NCBI GenBank assembly: GCA_026419785.1
Contig: JAODTK010004577.1
Span: 62,001-126,000, forward strand
Reading direction: 5' to 3'
Length of the DNA: 64,000 nucleotides
Source: Sclerodactyla briareus
Taxonomy: Eukaryota; Echinodermata; Holothuroidea; Dendrochirotida; Sclerodactylidae
Shown: piece by piece, positions 12,011-22,859 of the stretch
How the letters are laid out: every line of letters begins with the position of its first letter
How positions within the stretch are numbered: the first letter of the stretch is position 1
Position numbers and translations under genes: made by a program
Notes under the pieces: generated by a model
What the model saw: only the letters and a program-made list of their open reading frames with translations
What the model was told of the DNA's origin: nothing
The model's database searches: none

Positions 12011-12540
12011 AAATTTGTCCCTAAATCCCCGGCAGACGAATAAAATTACTCGAATTGAACCTGAAAACGACTACCAACCATTTGTCCTGAACATTCGAAC
12101 GACCATCACCAAGAGCTAATGGTACCACTGTGGCACCCCCCCCTCCTATTTTGCCTAATTGCACCACCAGGCGCAATTAGCTGGCCTTCATTAGTATAAT
12201 CCTGCTAATGATTATCTCCTGTCAATCACTGAGGCGCAATTTGGCCTTCCCCAGTATAATCCCCACAAGGATGATCCCCCCCCCCCCCCACCTGTCAATC
12301 AGAAACACTAATTAGCCTTCACCCCACTATTGTTCCTAGACCTATAAAGTCTCAGCCGTCTTCTCTTCGGGTTATCACTTCTGTAGTCATGCACTGCCGA
12401 AGGACTAGTATTGTCCGAAAGCTCTGCCATCCAAATATATCGGCGTTTTATCACATTTTTTTCTAAGCTCAATCGCTATTCGCATCTCATTCGAGATCCA
12501 GTATCATCCGTAGCATGTTGTTTTACAGTTTCTTGCCTCT

Positions 12541-12571
12541 GGATTATATATAATATATATCTATTATATAT

Positions 12572-12603
<32 letters not shown>

Positions 12604-12700
12604 ATAATATATAGATATATATATATATATTATATATATCTATATAATATAGGTATATATATATATATATCTATATCTTAATATATATAATATCTAGTTC
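12541..12700. repeat. (TA)n tract between the two Penelope-like elements
   Basis: Imperfect TA repeat with CTATA and AATA interruptions. It is both the right flank of element 1 and the left flank of element 2. Confidence 0.93.
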
Positions 12701-14190
12701 TCAGGTTCCAAATCTCCATTAGAATTGCCATGATAATTGTGTAGTTTTGTGTAACATCCTATTCACGAATTTACCTGTCATTTCTCAGTGATGTTATTTC
12801 AGATTATTCTATACGAAAAGAATTGACAACCACCATTAAGAAGGCACATCTCAAGAAATTACTGGGTTATAGGGGTTTCCTCCCATTTCTTATTTAATGT
12901 CTCTGTATGAGCAAATTGATGGTTGTGCACTTGGATCTTTCACCGAAGTGAGTGTGTCTAGCTGAAATTTTTATGTGTCACCTTAGCAGAAGTTGGTCAC
13001 AATCCCCTAAGCTTAAATTTTACCGAAGATTATTTTGACGACATTTTTGTGTTGATCCCAGTTGATTATTTGAAGGACTTTTTTCACAAAATCAATTCAT
13101 TTCACAGTTCATAAATTCACCTTTGAAACTGAGGAGGGGGAGCAATTTTCTTTTCTAGAAGTGAAAGTAGTAAGATTAGTTGGCAACAACCGGTAGGATA
13201 CTTGTTACCTCCGTTTTCGTAAAAAGACGTTAACGGGGTACTTTACAAAGTGGGAAATCTTGGTCTCCCAAAAGTACAAAATCTGTTATTAACGGCGTAC
13301 ACGAAACGCGCACGTAGATTGTGGACTTTCATAGTTATTCGATAATGAATTATCGTTTATAAGAGGTACTTTGATGGTAATGGTACCCTAGGCGATTACT
13401 AACAGAAATGGAATCGTACACCCACACATTAGAATGCGTTTTGGTAGGCCCAGTAATTAGGACCACGAAACCCAACCAAGTAAAATAATATTTGTTCCCT
13501 ACCTACTGGGGCCCAGAAGTGAAAAGATTGCCGACAAAATTTGCGTAACTGGATTCGGTACAATTGCAATGACAGTGTAAAGGTCCAGATACTTGACAAT
13601 ATTAAGAAAAATACATTCTATGTTAAAAACTTCAAGGACAGATATGGTAAAATATGCTAACAATGTCGTTTATGAGATTAACTGCCCCGAGTGTTATTGC
13701 CATTTACATTGGTGAGACTACCCGGCGCTGAAAAATAGTTTTAATGAGCATACATAGATCATTTGGGGGGAAAAAGGGGTGATTTATCAGCATTGCAATG
13801 ACACTAAGCATAGCATGCCAACTGTTGAAGATTCATTGGTTGGTATGGCAAACGAGCGCAGGCCACAGGGGGAGATAGAGAGAGTTTACATATAAGAATT
13901 AAGCCGGGCCTGAATTGGATATTGTTAGCCAACCTCTTGAGCTTTTCTAGTGCCATTCATCTCAATTGCAGTACTATATAAACATTCTATACCAGGCTTG
14001 TGTTATCTCCAGTGGTTGGCTTTAGGCAACACTTGTCAACGGAACTCGCTGGCATTGTCATTGCTATACTCTAGTAAACCTGTATGTGCATGCACTTCGC
14101 ATTTTGCCTGAAGATGGGGGTCTTGGTGACCTCGAAATATAGCAGCTGACATCGTTAACTGCAATATTCGCTTGTTTATCCTTTATATAT
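12700..14190 (+). mobile_element. Penelope-like retroelement 2, 5'-truncated and decayed
   Basis: Second Penelope-like element, same orientation, clearly a different lineage from element 1. EQIDGCALGS at 12,909-12,938 is the reverse transcriptase block before the active site. DYFDDIFVL at 13,028-13,054 is the catalytic FDD box. KFTFETEEG and FLEVKVVR follow near 13,100-13,175. A C-terminal GIY-YIG region (NVVYEINCPEC, then YIGETTRR) spans about 13,662-13,760. The reverse transcriptase N-terminal half, including any ADKG block, is missing. The 3' end carries the text GCCTGAAGATGGGGGTCTTG, of a kind common at Penelope-like 3' ends, and then runs into (TA)n. Confidence 0.87.
12895..13940 (+). 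pseudogene. Reverse transcriptase/GIY-YIG of Penelope-like element 2
   Basis: Frames drift several times, but motif order is complete from the DG-A-GS block to the endonuclease. It ends with HCNDTKHSMPTV and an ERVYIR-like C-terminus near 13,880. The catalytic aspartates of the FDD box are intact, unlike element 1. The YIG strand is preserved as YIGETTRR, followed by a TGA where a leucine codon is usual. Several stops make it non-functional as read. Confidence 0.82.
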
Positions 14191-14194
14191 AAAA

Positions 14195-14390
14195 TAAGTA
14201 ATAATAGTGTATATAATATATATCTTTATTATATATATATAGATATATAATATATATAAGATATATATATATATATATATATATATTATTCTATATATAT
14301 ATATAGAGATATATATCTAATATATATATATATATATATAGATATGATATATATATATTATATATATATATATATTATATATTATACAAT
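14195..14390. repeat. (TA)n tract, right flank of the second Penelope-like element
   Basis: Long TA repeat with GATA, CTATA and AATA breaks. It ends with ATATTTTCCTCAG, closely resembling the ATATTTTCCCAG junction at 9,790. Confidence 0.93.
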
Positions 14391-14405
14391 ATTTTCCTCA
14401 GTCGT

Positions 14406-14452
14406 GTCGACCCCGCCTGTTGTTTTCGTAGAAACGAGGACAGGTTCGACCC
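14406..14452. repeat. Imperfect inverted repeat (hairpin)
   Basis: GTCGACCCCGCCTGT on the left is roughly complementary to ACAGGTTCGAC on the right, with TTTTCGTAGAAA between them as loop and inner stem. It lies directly after the (TA)n tract. Confidence 0.5.
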
Positions 14453-14459
14453 TTTTTAG

Positions 14460-17400
14460 TTAATTTATCGGATGTAATGGACGGGTGTGGGCGCTTGAGT
14501 ATCCACATCAGGTTTCAAATATCCCTCGTCGTCGATGCTGTTTAGATGGTTACCAGCGCCGGGCGGTGTTGATGTACGAACCGGTGCTGGTGCGCCTTGA
14601 GTGGCTGGATGGGGTGGTAGTGAAATTAACGCAGACATGGGTCGTACACAAGCGTTGTATGTCGAGCCGGTCTGTTCTCCTTTTTCTTTCTTAAGGTATT
14701 CGCTCGGGCTTCATTTTCTTTCTGAAAGAAGAAAATTTTAAACATACGACCGTTCGCCGTAAGGCACTAAACACTACGATAAAGTACGAATCCGAGAACA
14801 TGTATGGTGATATCAATGTTGATATTACATCACTCCCCTTCTTTCCCTTCCCATCCCCCCCTTCGGATTTTGACGGAGTCTCATATTCACCTCTGCAAAT
14901 CGCAGTAGTGTAAAGATTATCTAGTTACCTAAGGAATATTCGGATCAAAACTCTCATACAAGTTAGGCAGATTGTGAGTGTTTTCACGGTCCAGCGCACA
15001 CAGCTATATTCATCACTGAAATCTGCTGTAGTGGATTTTGGAGGTAACCCTCCGTATTGTAAACTGACATGAATGTTGTCAAAAAGTGGTGTTGAAATGT
15101 CTTCTGGATCGATCAGAAACGCCGTTATGTATCTACATTAAACGTTTTTTTTTTTTTTTTTCCTATCCTATTTTCAAGGGAATTGTTTTACCTATTACTT
15201 TGATCTGGTTTACCCCTAACATATCGATCGAAGGCCTATTGTTCAGCTAGCGGCGCCCACAATCTTTTGTTTGGATTGAAACACTGACCCCATAGATGGT
15301 ATTCATTAACAAAGTTAATCGATTAAGCAAGTTTGACTCCCTGATTCCATCGAATCAATGGTCGATGGGGTCAGGTAAGCGCTCTCTTACTCTCTTATAT
15401 GAATGGCACTTGACGACAGACATGCATTTTTTTTCCTTTGGGGGGGGGAGGGGTGTTGTGTAATGATTTTATCGTTATCTCGAGTGGGCCCTAGTGTTGT
15501 GTGACACTGTATCTATTGTGTATGTCATCATTGTAGCCGGATCCTTATGCAGTTTTGGTCGATTTGCTCTATAGGCCTAATCATGTAATGTAGGTTTTTA
15601 TTCACTTCCTGCCCTTCCTAACCAACCTGTTGCGAATTTTCCATGGAAGCATCCCCTCATGAAGTCAATGCAGTATATACATCTTTTAACGTACTGATCT
15701 GTATGAATTAGGTCCGATTGAATTTTGATATTACAGTATCAATGGGAGAAGCGCTTTTAAAGTGCAGAGGTCATGTAAACTAACTTCTGCTAATTTGGTG
15801 CCTTATATCTAGTTTATTTTGAAAACCCAAACCTCAGAAAAAAATTCTGCCGATTCGAGTGTGAGAAGGAGGCAGTTCTGCTATTGTGCAATGGGCCCCG
15901 TGACGTCACGCGAGTAACCTGTGACACCGGGTAATACAAAGTTGATTCAAAACATGTATTGTTTGCACCGAGTAACAGAAAACTAACATGTCGATCTGAT
16001 GAAACTGGTTACAAATTTGTTCACAAATATGGAAGAATAATTTATTTCATGAATATTAACTAATATTTGTTCTGCTATAAGTGTAAAATATCAGCATTTA
16101 CTGTGTGAAGTCAAAGGGCGGCCATTGCATCGTTACTCTGGTGACGTCATCAGTTCGGGTGATATTCATTCAAGTAAAGTAGATAACTCAACAAGTGAAC
16201 ATGCCAGGATCGCAAAATTTTGGTTATGGTTTTCAGCATGCCCCCTTTTTCACCTGTGCCAGTTTAAAGATGATTGGTTGCATGGCCTTGTACTCAACGA
16301 GGTGTTTCCGGATTGGCTACTCTTATTGTATAGAATGACTGTGTTTTTCGTCATGCTTAGCGATTAATAGGAAATAATTCAGCTTATCTATAGTCAGAAC
16401 TCTTGTCAGAGGTAAAACTTCGCTCAGTCCATGTTGAGATGTCTATTATTTTCCAGAAATCACATTTCCACTCAAAAACATACAAGCGACCCAGAAGCTG
16501 CTGCTCCATGGAAAAGCGATCCTTGAGTGTACCACTGAGGCGCAATTATGGGGCGCAAAATATACCTTGTTCCGCCAGGGCGCGTACTTCCACAAATGTA
16601 AATACCTTGTAAAGTGTAATTAATTTTAAGTGCGGTTTCATCCATTACAATTCGTTTTTGAATGAGCAATCAATACCGCTTGGAGCCTCGTTCGGACTAG
16701 TCTTCATCAAATGCTAATTAGCTGCGTGTAGTAGTGTAGTGTAGCAGTGTAGTCGAGGGCCCCATCAACCCAATTGGGTACTTTTGCAGGCCTACAATCC
16801 ATCACAATTTGATCTCACAACAAGACAAAAAACAAAGTTGATGGGTTCAACATCTATGCGGCAATACAGCTGATGTAACCCCGATACGCATGAATCCAAG
16901 GTTACCTACCTTACATGTTTGAGTTTATCCATGGCCGTGTTATTAAATACAGCAGTAAGTTGTAAGAATTTGTTATCTACATTGGACGGTGACAACGGAT
17001 TCATCGTTAGCCAATTGTGTCTCAAATACGACTCAGTCGAATGTGAACAAACCTCAACAAACACACACACGCATTGCTCTGTTATGGCCCCTTCATGACA
17101 ACCACGAGTCCTCGCTTGCGTTAAAGACCTTCACTACCACAGTTGCGGACATGGTCCAATTAGAGATTTCTGATTCGGGAAGGTTTAAGGATGAACTTGA
17201 GTACCAATTGGATGCCTCCAGGAGATTGACTTCAGAGAATCCAAATTTGGCGGCGAGACCTGTCACTGCAGCACAGGTCATGACCGCTTCAAACACATGA
17301 CACCTGTTTTTTTTCATGACATTCACTGCCTGCCTGGTTACGATGGTATAAACTTGACTTACTCGACTTAAGGGGTCGGCACGGGTATGGCTTCATCCTG

Positions 17401-18280
17401 ACTTCAATTTTCTACTTCGCCTGCTTTCGTGATGATCTGCCGCTGTTGGCGTTCTTGTAACGTTCTTATTCTGGTCAGCAAGGCCAATCTCACTGATATG
17501 CGGTGTTTTTTGAGGCAATCTTCCAAGCTTCAGGTAGTCTACCTCTGATGTTTCCCCATGTACCCTTCCATCACACATAGTTGTGAGTAAAAAAAAATCC
17601 TTTTGTACATGTTTCCGAAGAAGCGCATTCTCCGAGAAAATTCTGTGATGACAGTGAGCTTGGATCCTCTGATAGTAGTGCTACGGTATCTTGTTCAAGA
17701 CTGGTCACTCGGGGGGCAATATTTTCCCTAGGCACAATATTTTCCAACAAAGATGGTATTTTAATGTATAGGAAAATACTCTGTACTTTCAAAACAATAA
17801 GGAGTTCTTCCTCCCCAGCTAGTATTCAATGAGCGAATATTTTTCCTTCTTCTCCTACGTAAATTCGCGCTGGGCCTCCTCGGTTTCTGTCCCTCACTGT
17901 GGAACATGTTGGGAATTGTTATTCGCACTCATTCTCTGTAAATGATGTAACTCAAAGCTTTAAAACGTCATTCATTGGGGTAATGTCTGTGCTTGGGTTC
18001 GTGTGTGTTTGTCGTTTGTGCTGGCGAATCGCAATACGATGTGTGTGATATTTTTACTGCCAGGGAATGTGAAATTGAAAATTAATAAATATTAAAAATG
18101 AAACGGGGAGGAGGAGTGATGTTCGGTGGCTGATCCTTCAACCAAACCTATTGTCGTCACATCTGCAATCATGCGGCAATAAGTGTAGTTTTACTTTAGC
18201 ATTCTTTTGCGGGCTGGTAGGTAGGTCTAGTCACTTTGTTATTCAACAATATTACTAATTATTACAAAGAAACACTATTT
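14460..18280. other. Long gene-free stretch
   Basis: Several short open frames but no recognisable domain, no paired splice signals around an open frame and no repeat unit that I can define. Poly-T near 15,147 and a G run near 15,441 are present. It could be intergenic sequence upstream of the first immunoglobulin block. Confidence 0.4.
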
Positions 18281-18289
18281 TCCTCCTAG

Positions 18290-18424
18290 GTCGGAGAATA
18301 TGTACTCATTCCGGAGTGATATCAGAATGTTACTGCAGCATGCAAGGTGTCTACAAGTGTGCAGCTTCGATCGATGAATCCAACACACCTAAACGTAGTC
18401 GTATAGTTGTAGACGTAGAGGAAG
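18290..18424 (+). CDS. Ig-domain second-half exon (unit A)
   Basis: A 135-base exon, exactly 45 codons, bounded by TCCTCCTAG and G|GTAATG. It enters and leaves in phase 1 and is fully open in that frame. The middle reads QGVYKCAASIDESNTPKRS: the Y-x-C at the end of an Ig fold, then a G strand closing with RIVVDVEEG. Paralogous exons at 48,371-48,504 and 41,981-42,125 end in VDVKEG and FDVKEG, also in phase 1. The upstream half of the domain should be on a preceding exon, which I could not find in this window. Likely an extracellular Ig domain of a secreted or membrane protein; the ligand is unknown. Confidence 0.7.
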
Positions 18425-19224
18425 GTAATGTGATTTCCAAATAACCAAACGCGTTCAGAGTTAAATGGATATATGATTTTTAGGATGATTCGCTCCAGAA
18501 CACACATTTTTCCTACAAAATCAGACAAAATTACATTCTGTGCAATTAAATTGAAAATCGACATGGTTGTCACTGTATCGTTAAACACTTTCAGCTACGT
18601 TTTATATTAGATATAGGTTGAAAGAATAATCCAAGGATTTCCCTTCATTGACATTGCTATTGACAAAGCGCGACAAATAGTACATCAACCGCTCGAGGCA
18701 AGGCTTGTTCCATTTATGTTTTAGCATCACGGATGACTGGTCTATTGAGCCATATCTGTATTACGTGTCCGATCTCATGTAGCGCCGATTTTTAGATCGA
18801 TGCACACTGTTCCGGATTTTGTGTTTGCTCCACTAACCTAATCCCCAATCTTATTTTTAACTCTCAACAAGCCAAAGATATATTAGTTACAATACAATAC
18901 TCATTTAGTCCAATCATAAAATGCCTTCCCAATCAGTGGCTACCAGGTCGTTATCGCATTGTGTTGACCATTATATATGTTTTTTGCCAACAAAGCAAGA
19001 AACAACTTTGCTCCTGTTTATATTATTGATCTTCTTACTCCTGCCAGACACGCTCCGCCAATTTTCTATCCTCTACGCACAAAAGGGGTTGACGGGGGTG
19101 GCCAGGGGTTGGGTGTTCCGGGGGCCAACCCCTTGGACCTCATGTGACCAATACATTTGCAACACAAGAACCAGTCGTTTCACAGCTGTTTGTTATCTTT
19201 TTTGCAGGCTGTGGGTAGGCGCCT

Positions 19225-19345
19225 GATTCACTCGTCAATTCAAGAGAAAGTCTTCAAAACCCATTTCTTTCCACAGGCGTGTCCTGGTTTTCCGTTATGC
19301 GACGTGCGATATAAGAATCCACATTATTAATTTAAATATTTATTG
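19225..19345 (+). mobile_element. CR1/L2-type LINE 3' tail (unit A)
   Basis: The last codons of a LINE reverse transcriptase protein (QEKVFKTHFFPQA) are followed by GCGATATAAGAATCCACATTATTA. That is the GCGCTATATAA...ATTATTATT type of end seen in CR1/L2-like LINEs. The same insert lies at 51,520-51,690 at the same place in unit B, so it predates the duplication. Confidence 0.7.
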
Positions 19346-19456
19346 TTATATTATATTGTTATACTATCTGTGGAATTTGTTCAAGCGAATCCTGGCAAAA
19401 TATTCTTCCATTTCCAAAAAGTTTGTTTTCCATTCACAGCATTGTTTCCTGCCCAG

Positions 19457-19738
19457 ATATAGAAGCTGACATGAGTACAAAGATTTAAATGGCACTTGTC
19501 CAAAGAGTTTTTTCGCCCAAGATGTTTATTGGTTCAAGAAGAGATGAACTCGTCGTTGCCTATCCTCTGGTTGGAAGAACGCAGTTCCCGGTGGGCCCGA
19601 GTTGGGACTGAGAATATAATATAACATCAAACGGATCGCTTATTCTGCTCAATCCCCAGTTGAAGCACGTTGGATCTTACACGATGAGTTTTATTTCGGT
19701 GAAGGATTGGTCGAAACAATCGTCTACTATCAAACCGG
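19457..19738 (+). CDS. Cysteine-less V-like Ig exon (unit A)
   Basis: Candidate exon of 282 bases, bounded by CCTGCCCAG and G|GTGGCT, phase 1 at both ends. Readable blocks are IEADMST at the start, QDVYWFK near 19,510, a central ELVVAYPLVGRTQFPVG, then EYNITSNGSLILL and HVGSYTM in the last third. The V-set tryptophan and the G-x-Y of the F strand are present, but neither disulphide cysteine is. This is the pattern of CEACAM/PSG N domains (W-Y-K-G, an N-x-S-L-L strand, G-x-Y-T without cysteine). One TAA and one TGA interrupt it; at the TGA it lacks an A that unit B has. The paralogue is at 51,808-52,092. Function unknown; adhesion or recognition is an inference from the fold. Confidence 0.65.
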
Positions 19739-20824
19739 GTGGCTAACTCTTCAAGGCTTCATGGTTAATTAGTGTAAATTATTTCGTCCTACAACACTAT
19801 AAAAGCGAATATATGGTTTTTATTTTATTTTTATTTAAAACGAGTTGATTTAGACATTGATGAATACCCACCGTGATCGGTGTTCGATCGTCATGACCGC
19901 TGCCTCCAGCTAGCTGGTCGCTCTCACGATGACGCGAGCAAGAACAGCAGGTAACCGTCTGTGTGGTGACCTCTGCGTTTGTATTCCCACCCCCTCATTC
20001 CTTATGATGAGATGAGGGATGAATCGCAAGTGACAAGAAGGTTACTATCCTCAGGTAGAAATATTCCTAGAAAAGCAAGTGGTTAACGACTGCTCAAAAC
20101 GTCCGCCATCAACAGTTTACTTCGTTTTCGCAGAGTTTGACACGTTTTATAGTATAGAGGTAAAGGAACACACCCGCATATGGGTGTTCAGGTTCCGGAC
20201 TGTCGAGCTCAGTGTGATTCATCACTTTTCGGTTAACACACTCGGTTTAGTTCGTAGTTAAAAGGCGGGACAACATTCTTAGTCTTGGGTACGTTCTGGC
20301 AAACAACAATTCTCAACATGAAACTATGACTAATATGAGTTCCATGTAGAACTGGAAATAATCTTTAATAACCAAGCTTAGACATGATATAGCATTCCTA
20401 TCATCTAAGTTAGTGATCATGACTACAGGTTGCAAACATACCACACAAAATTCTTCACCAATGGACAAAAATTACGCTGACGATAGCTCTTGGGCTAAAG
20501 AAGAAAACTGAAAGAAGAACTCTCAATCACAAGAATGACATGGAAGTTGGGAGAAATATAAATATGTAGGAAGCTTGTTGGGAACCAAAGTGAACATTAC
20601 ATAAGAATTAGTATATGACTTTCACCACTCTGTTAAAACAATCTTCGAGAGCAGACGCGTAGGAAGAGAAGAAACATAAAACTCGGGATTTTCGATGCCC
20701 TAACAGAGAGTAGATTTCTGTTATTGTGAACTGTTGGGTACAGCGAAGGATCTTGTTGACAAAATGGACAATATTAAAGGAAGACACTCCGCAATGTTTT
20801 TCCCTTTTTTTTTCAACATATCAG

Positions 20825-20950
20825 GTGGACCAATAACATGGATACAAAACGGTGTGGAACTTATGATGAATAAAAACATCACTGGTTTCATTCGCTGACT
20901 TGTTCATATGTTCTCTATGGTGGGGCTGAGTCTACGAATGAAGGCTCCTT
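20825..20950 (+). CDS. Short Ig-domain exon (unit A)
   Basis: A 126-base candidate between CATATCAG and CTT|GTAAGT. It opens in phase 1 with GPITWIQNGVELMMNKN, matching the C-strand tryptophan and C-C' turn of an Ig domain. A TGA interrupts it at codon 26. Unit B keeps only a remnant near 52,905-52,935 (AACAACAAAACATGACTGG), so the exon has decayed or been lost there. Confidence 0.5.
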
Positions 20951-21785
20951 GTAAGTATGATTTCACTACTTCTCCCGAGAAGTTGTACAGAGCGGTGTCC
21001 TTGACGCCATAGCCCTAGGTTTGAATATTATAAAACATGCTAATGAGTGGATATTTAATCATATTCTCCGAAACATCCCCAACAAAGGGTTATATATTGA
21101 TTAGTAGCCAGATCATTTGCTGGTGCAAGCAGGGTAATCAACTGCTAAGTATGGAAGTAGAGCGTTTGTGAAGGCAGCGATTTTGAATAATGCCGACCAA
21201 ATTTTGCTCAAACAAAAATGTTGCAATTCATACTTAATATGAATATTATCCTAGGCGGTTGATGCATCACCTGATTTCTTTGACAAAGATGGCATTTTTT
21301 TAGGTTTTTGTTCTCCTGCCAATGGAAGTATATTCAGAGAGCCAGTCTCCACCCCCCCCCCCCCCCCCCTCATTGAGTCAGTAGGCTTAAAAACTACAAC
21401 TGAACATTTACGCAGTTATTTTAAACAACTAGTGTACCATTCTGCAGCGCAACAAAAACGCTCAAATTTATAGCACCTTCCCAGGGACGGTATTTTCCAA
21501 ACCAAACCAGAAATGGTCGTATGATTCAAATAAAATGAATTCGAGCCAGTCAAAATCTCTGCTGAAGTCGTTTTGCAGCGTAGTATATTCGAATTTGATA
21601 AACACTTTTACACAACACCAGTATGGTACATTGCAGTACATGACACACATGCCATACAAACATTAAAATCAAAATGCGAAGGGCAAACATAATTAAGCAG
21701 CAGCTACCTGTCCTTTTTTCATAATCCTGCTGAATGATGCATCAAAGAATAAGTCCCAAAACGCATCCTCATGTTTCATTCGCAG

Positions 21786-22068
21786 GGTGGGAACCGGCAG
21801 CACAATCGTTTGTCCATCAGGCGAGGACAGCCTGGTTTAATTTGTTCTCGAGAGCCTATCCGTTTGCATAGCATTTGAAGGGACCAGAGGAGTAGAAGTC
21901 TTGTTCAAACATGATATAAGACTAGAAACAGGATGGACAGGATGGTAATGAGCTTGAACAGCGAGGACTGTCATACTGACAATACTGCTTGAAGGTTTTT
22001 TTGAAGACCCATTCAGCCTGGTATCAACGACGGCGAATACATTTGCTGGACCGATATGGAAGTTAGAG
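21786..22068 (+). CDS. Ig-domain exon (unit A)
   Basis: Candidate single-exon Ig domain between TTCGCAG and AGAG|GTACGT. Early part: GQPGLICSREPIRL, with the B-strand cysteine. Middle: GTRGVEVLFKHDIRLETG, where unit B has the tryptophan (LKWTRGTEQVLFKH). End: PGINDGEYICWTDMEV, a clear D-G-x-Y-x-C. The length is 283 bases and the three readable blocks lie in different frames, so at least two single-base breaks are present. The paralogue is 53,438-53,739. Probably one extracellular Ig domain of the same gene as the V-like exon upstream. Confidence 0.65.
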
Positions 22069-22382
22069 GTACGTACTGCAGTCGGCTGTCTGGTTCCTCC
22101 CCCATACCCCTTTTCCCAGTAAATAATAGTTAAAACGTCCTTCAAAACGCTAACCAGTCTATATAATATTATCAAACAGGGAACTTTCTGTTTCACAGCA
22201 CATTAAATTATGTGAGGCACAAACTGTATCAAACAGGCTGCTATCTTCGGGAATATAGTTATGCACGCAGCACGTTCACTGAGCATGACTTTATTAGCTA
22301 CCCCACAGGGGAATATGCACAGTGCTTTCATTTCTGTTACAAAACCAATTATAGATCCTTTCGGCTTTTATTCGTTCGTCAG

Positions 22383-22467
22383 ACGGTGTGAAGCAGAAAG
22401 TCACGTTGCGGAGAACGAATTATTTCACGCTCCGCTGGCCCGCTACCACAGTGTACGGTTGGAATAA
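22383..22467 (+). CDS. Candidate exon conserved between units
   Basis: After TTCGTCAG, the text TGTGAAGC(A/G)GAA(A/G)GTCA is shared with 53,944 onward in unit B at the matching place. Two frames are possible. One reads RCEAESHVAEN; the phase-1 frame reads GVKQKVTLRRTNYF and ends at a possible GTAATG donor. I cannot decide the frame. It may be the start of the next Ig domain. Confidence 0.35.
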
Positions 22468-22859
22468 GTAATGCACAGAATTATAGGTACCCGATGTAGG
22501 AGATAGACATGCTCTTCAGTACTTCAATAGTCGTAACATTTTCCTAAACAATGATTCAGGGCCCACAAAAAAAAGTTTATTGTTATTTTATATAGTTTAT
22601 TTTGCATCCACACGTTGCTAATGTTGGGCTTAGTTGAATAACTACGATGGGCTTGAACTGCGCGGTGGGATGTGAAAGGGCCAGAGGGTAAACGTTTTAA
22701 ACTTAGTCGAAGAGTTCGTACTAAGTTTCGTACCTAAATAATCATATAAAAAAGAATAAAATAAAATATTTGTTGTTGTAAGGAGGGATATGGAAATACC
22801 GTCAAACCACTGTTTTTCAAAAAGCAAAAATGCACCAGCAGCAAAAAACTTACGGATCC

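Larger units (their letters stand above)
9800..12540 (+). mobile_element. Penelope-like retroelement 1, decayed
   Basis: A nearly full-length Penelope-like element in plus orientation, flanked on both sides by (TA)n. In order I see an N-terminal region near 10,075-10,165 (DLEAFFRRLRIREFF) and the family hallmark NDTVIKPADKGSG at 10,342-10,380. Then come GRFYFLPKIHEDGNPGRP at 10,532-10,585, the palm segment LATLDVSSLYTNIP near 10,737, a [11 protein letters not shown] segment near 10,940 and a catalytic FID at 11,032-11,040. A C-terminal GIY-YIG-type endonuclease remnant lies near 11,815-11,940. About 500 bases of non-coding 3' region follow. Frame breaks and stops are frequent, so it is not an active copy as assembled. 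Confidence 0.88.
18290..22850 (+). repeat. Segmental duplication unit A carrying Ig exons
   Basis: Diverged copy of the unit at 48,371-54,440. Exons and introns align in the same order and strand. Shared markers include AACCAAACGCGTTCA after the first exon, TTTTAT(A/T)TTAGATAT...GTTGAAAGA, a LINE tail, the V-like exon, TGTTCTGGCAAACA(A/G)C, the Ig exon and ATACCGTCA(A/G)AC at the right end. Intron identity shows a duplicated genomic segment rather than convergent exons. Unit B is about 1.5 kb longer because of extra sequence after its first exon. Confidence 0.82.
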
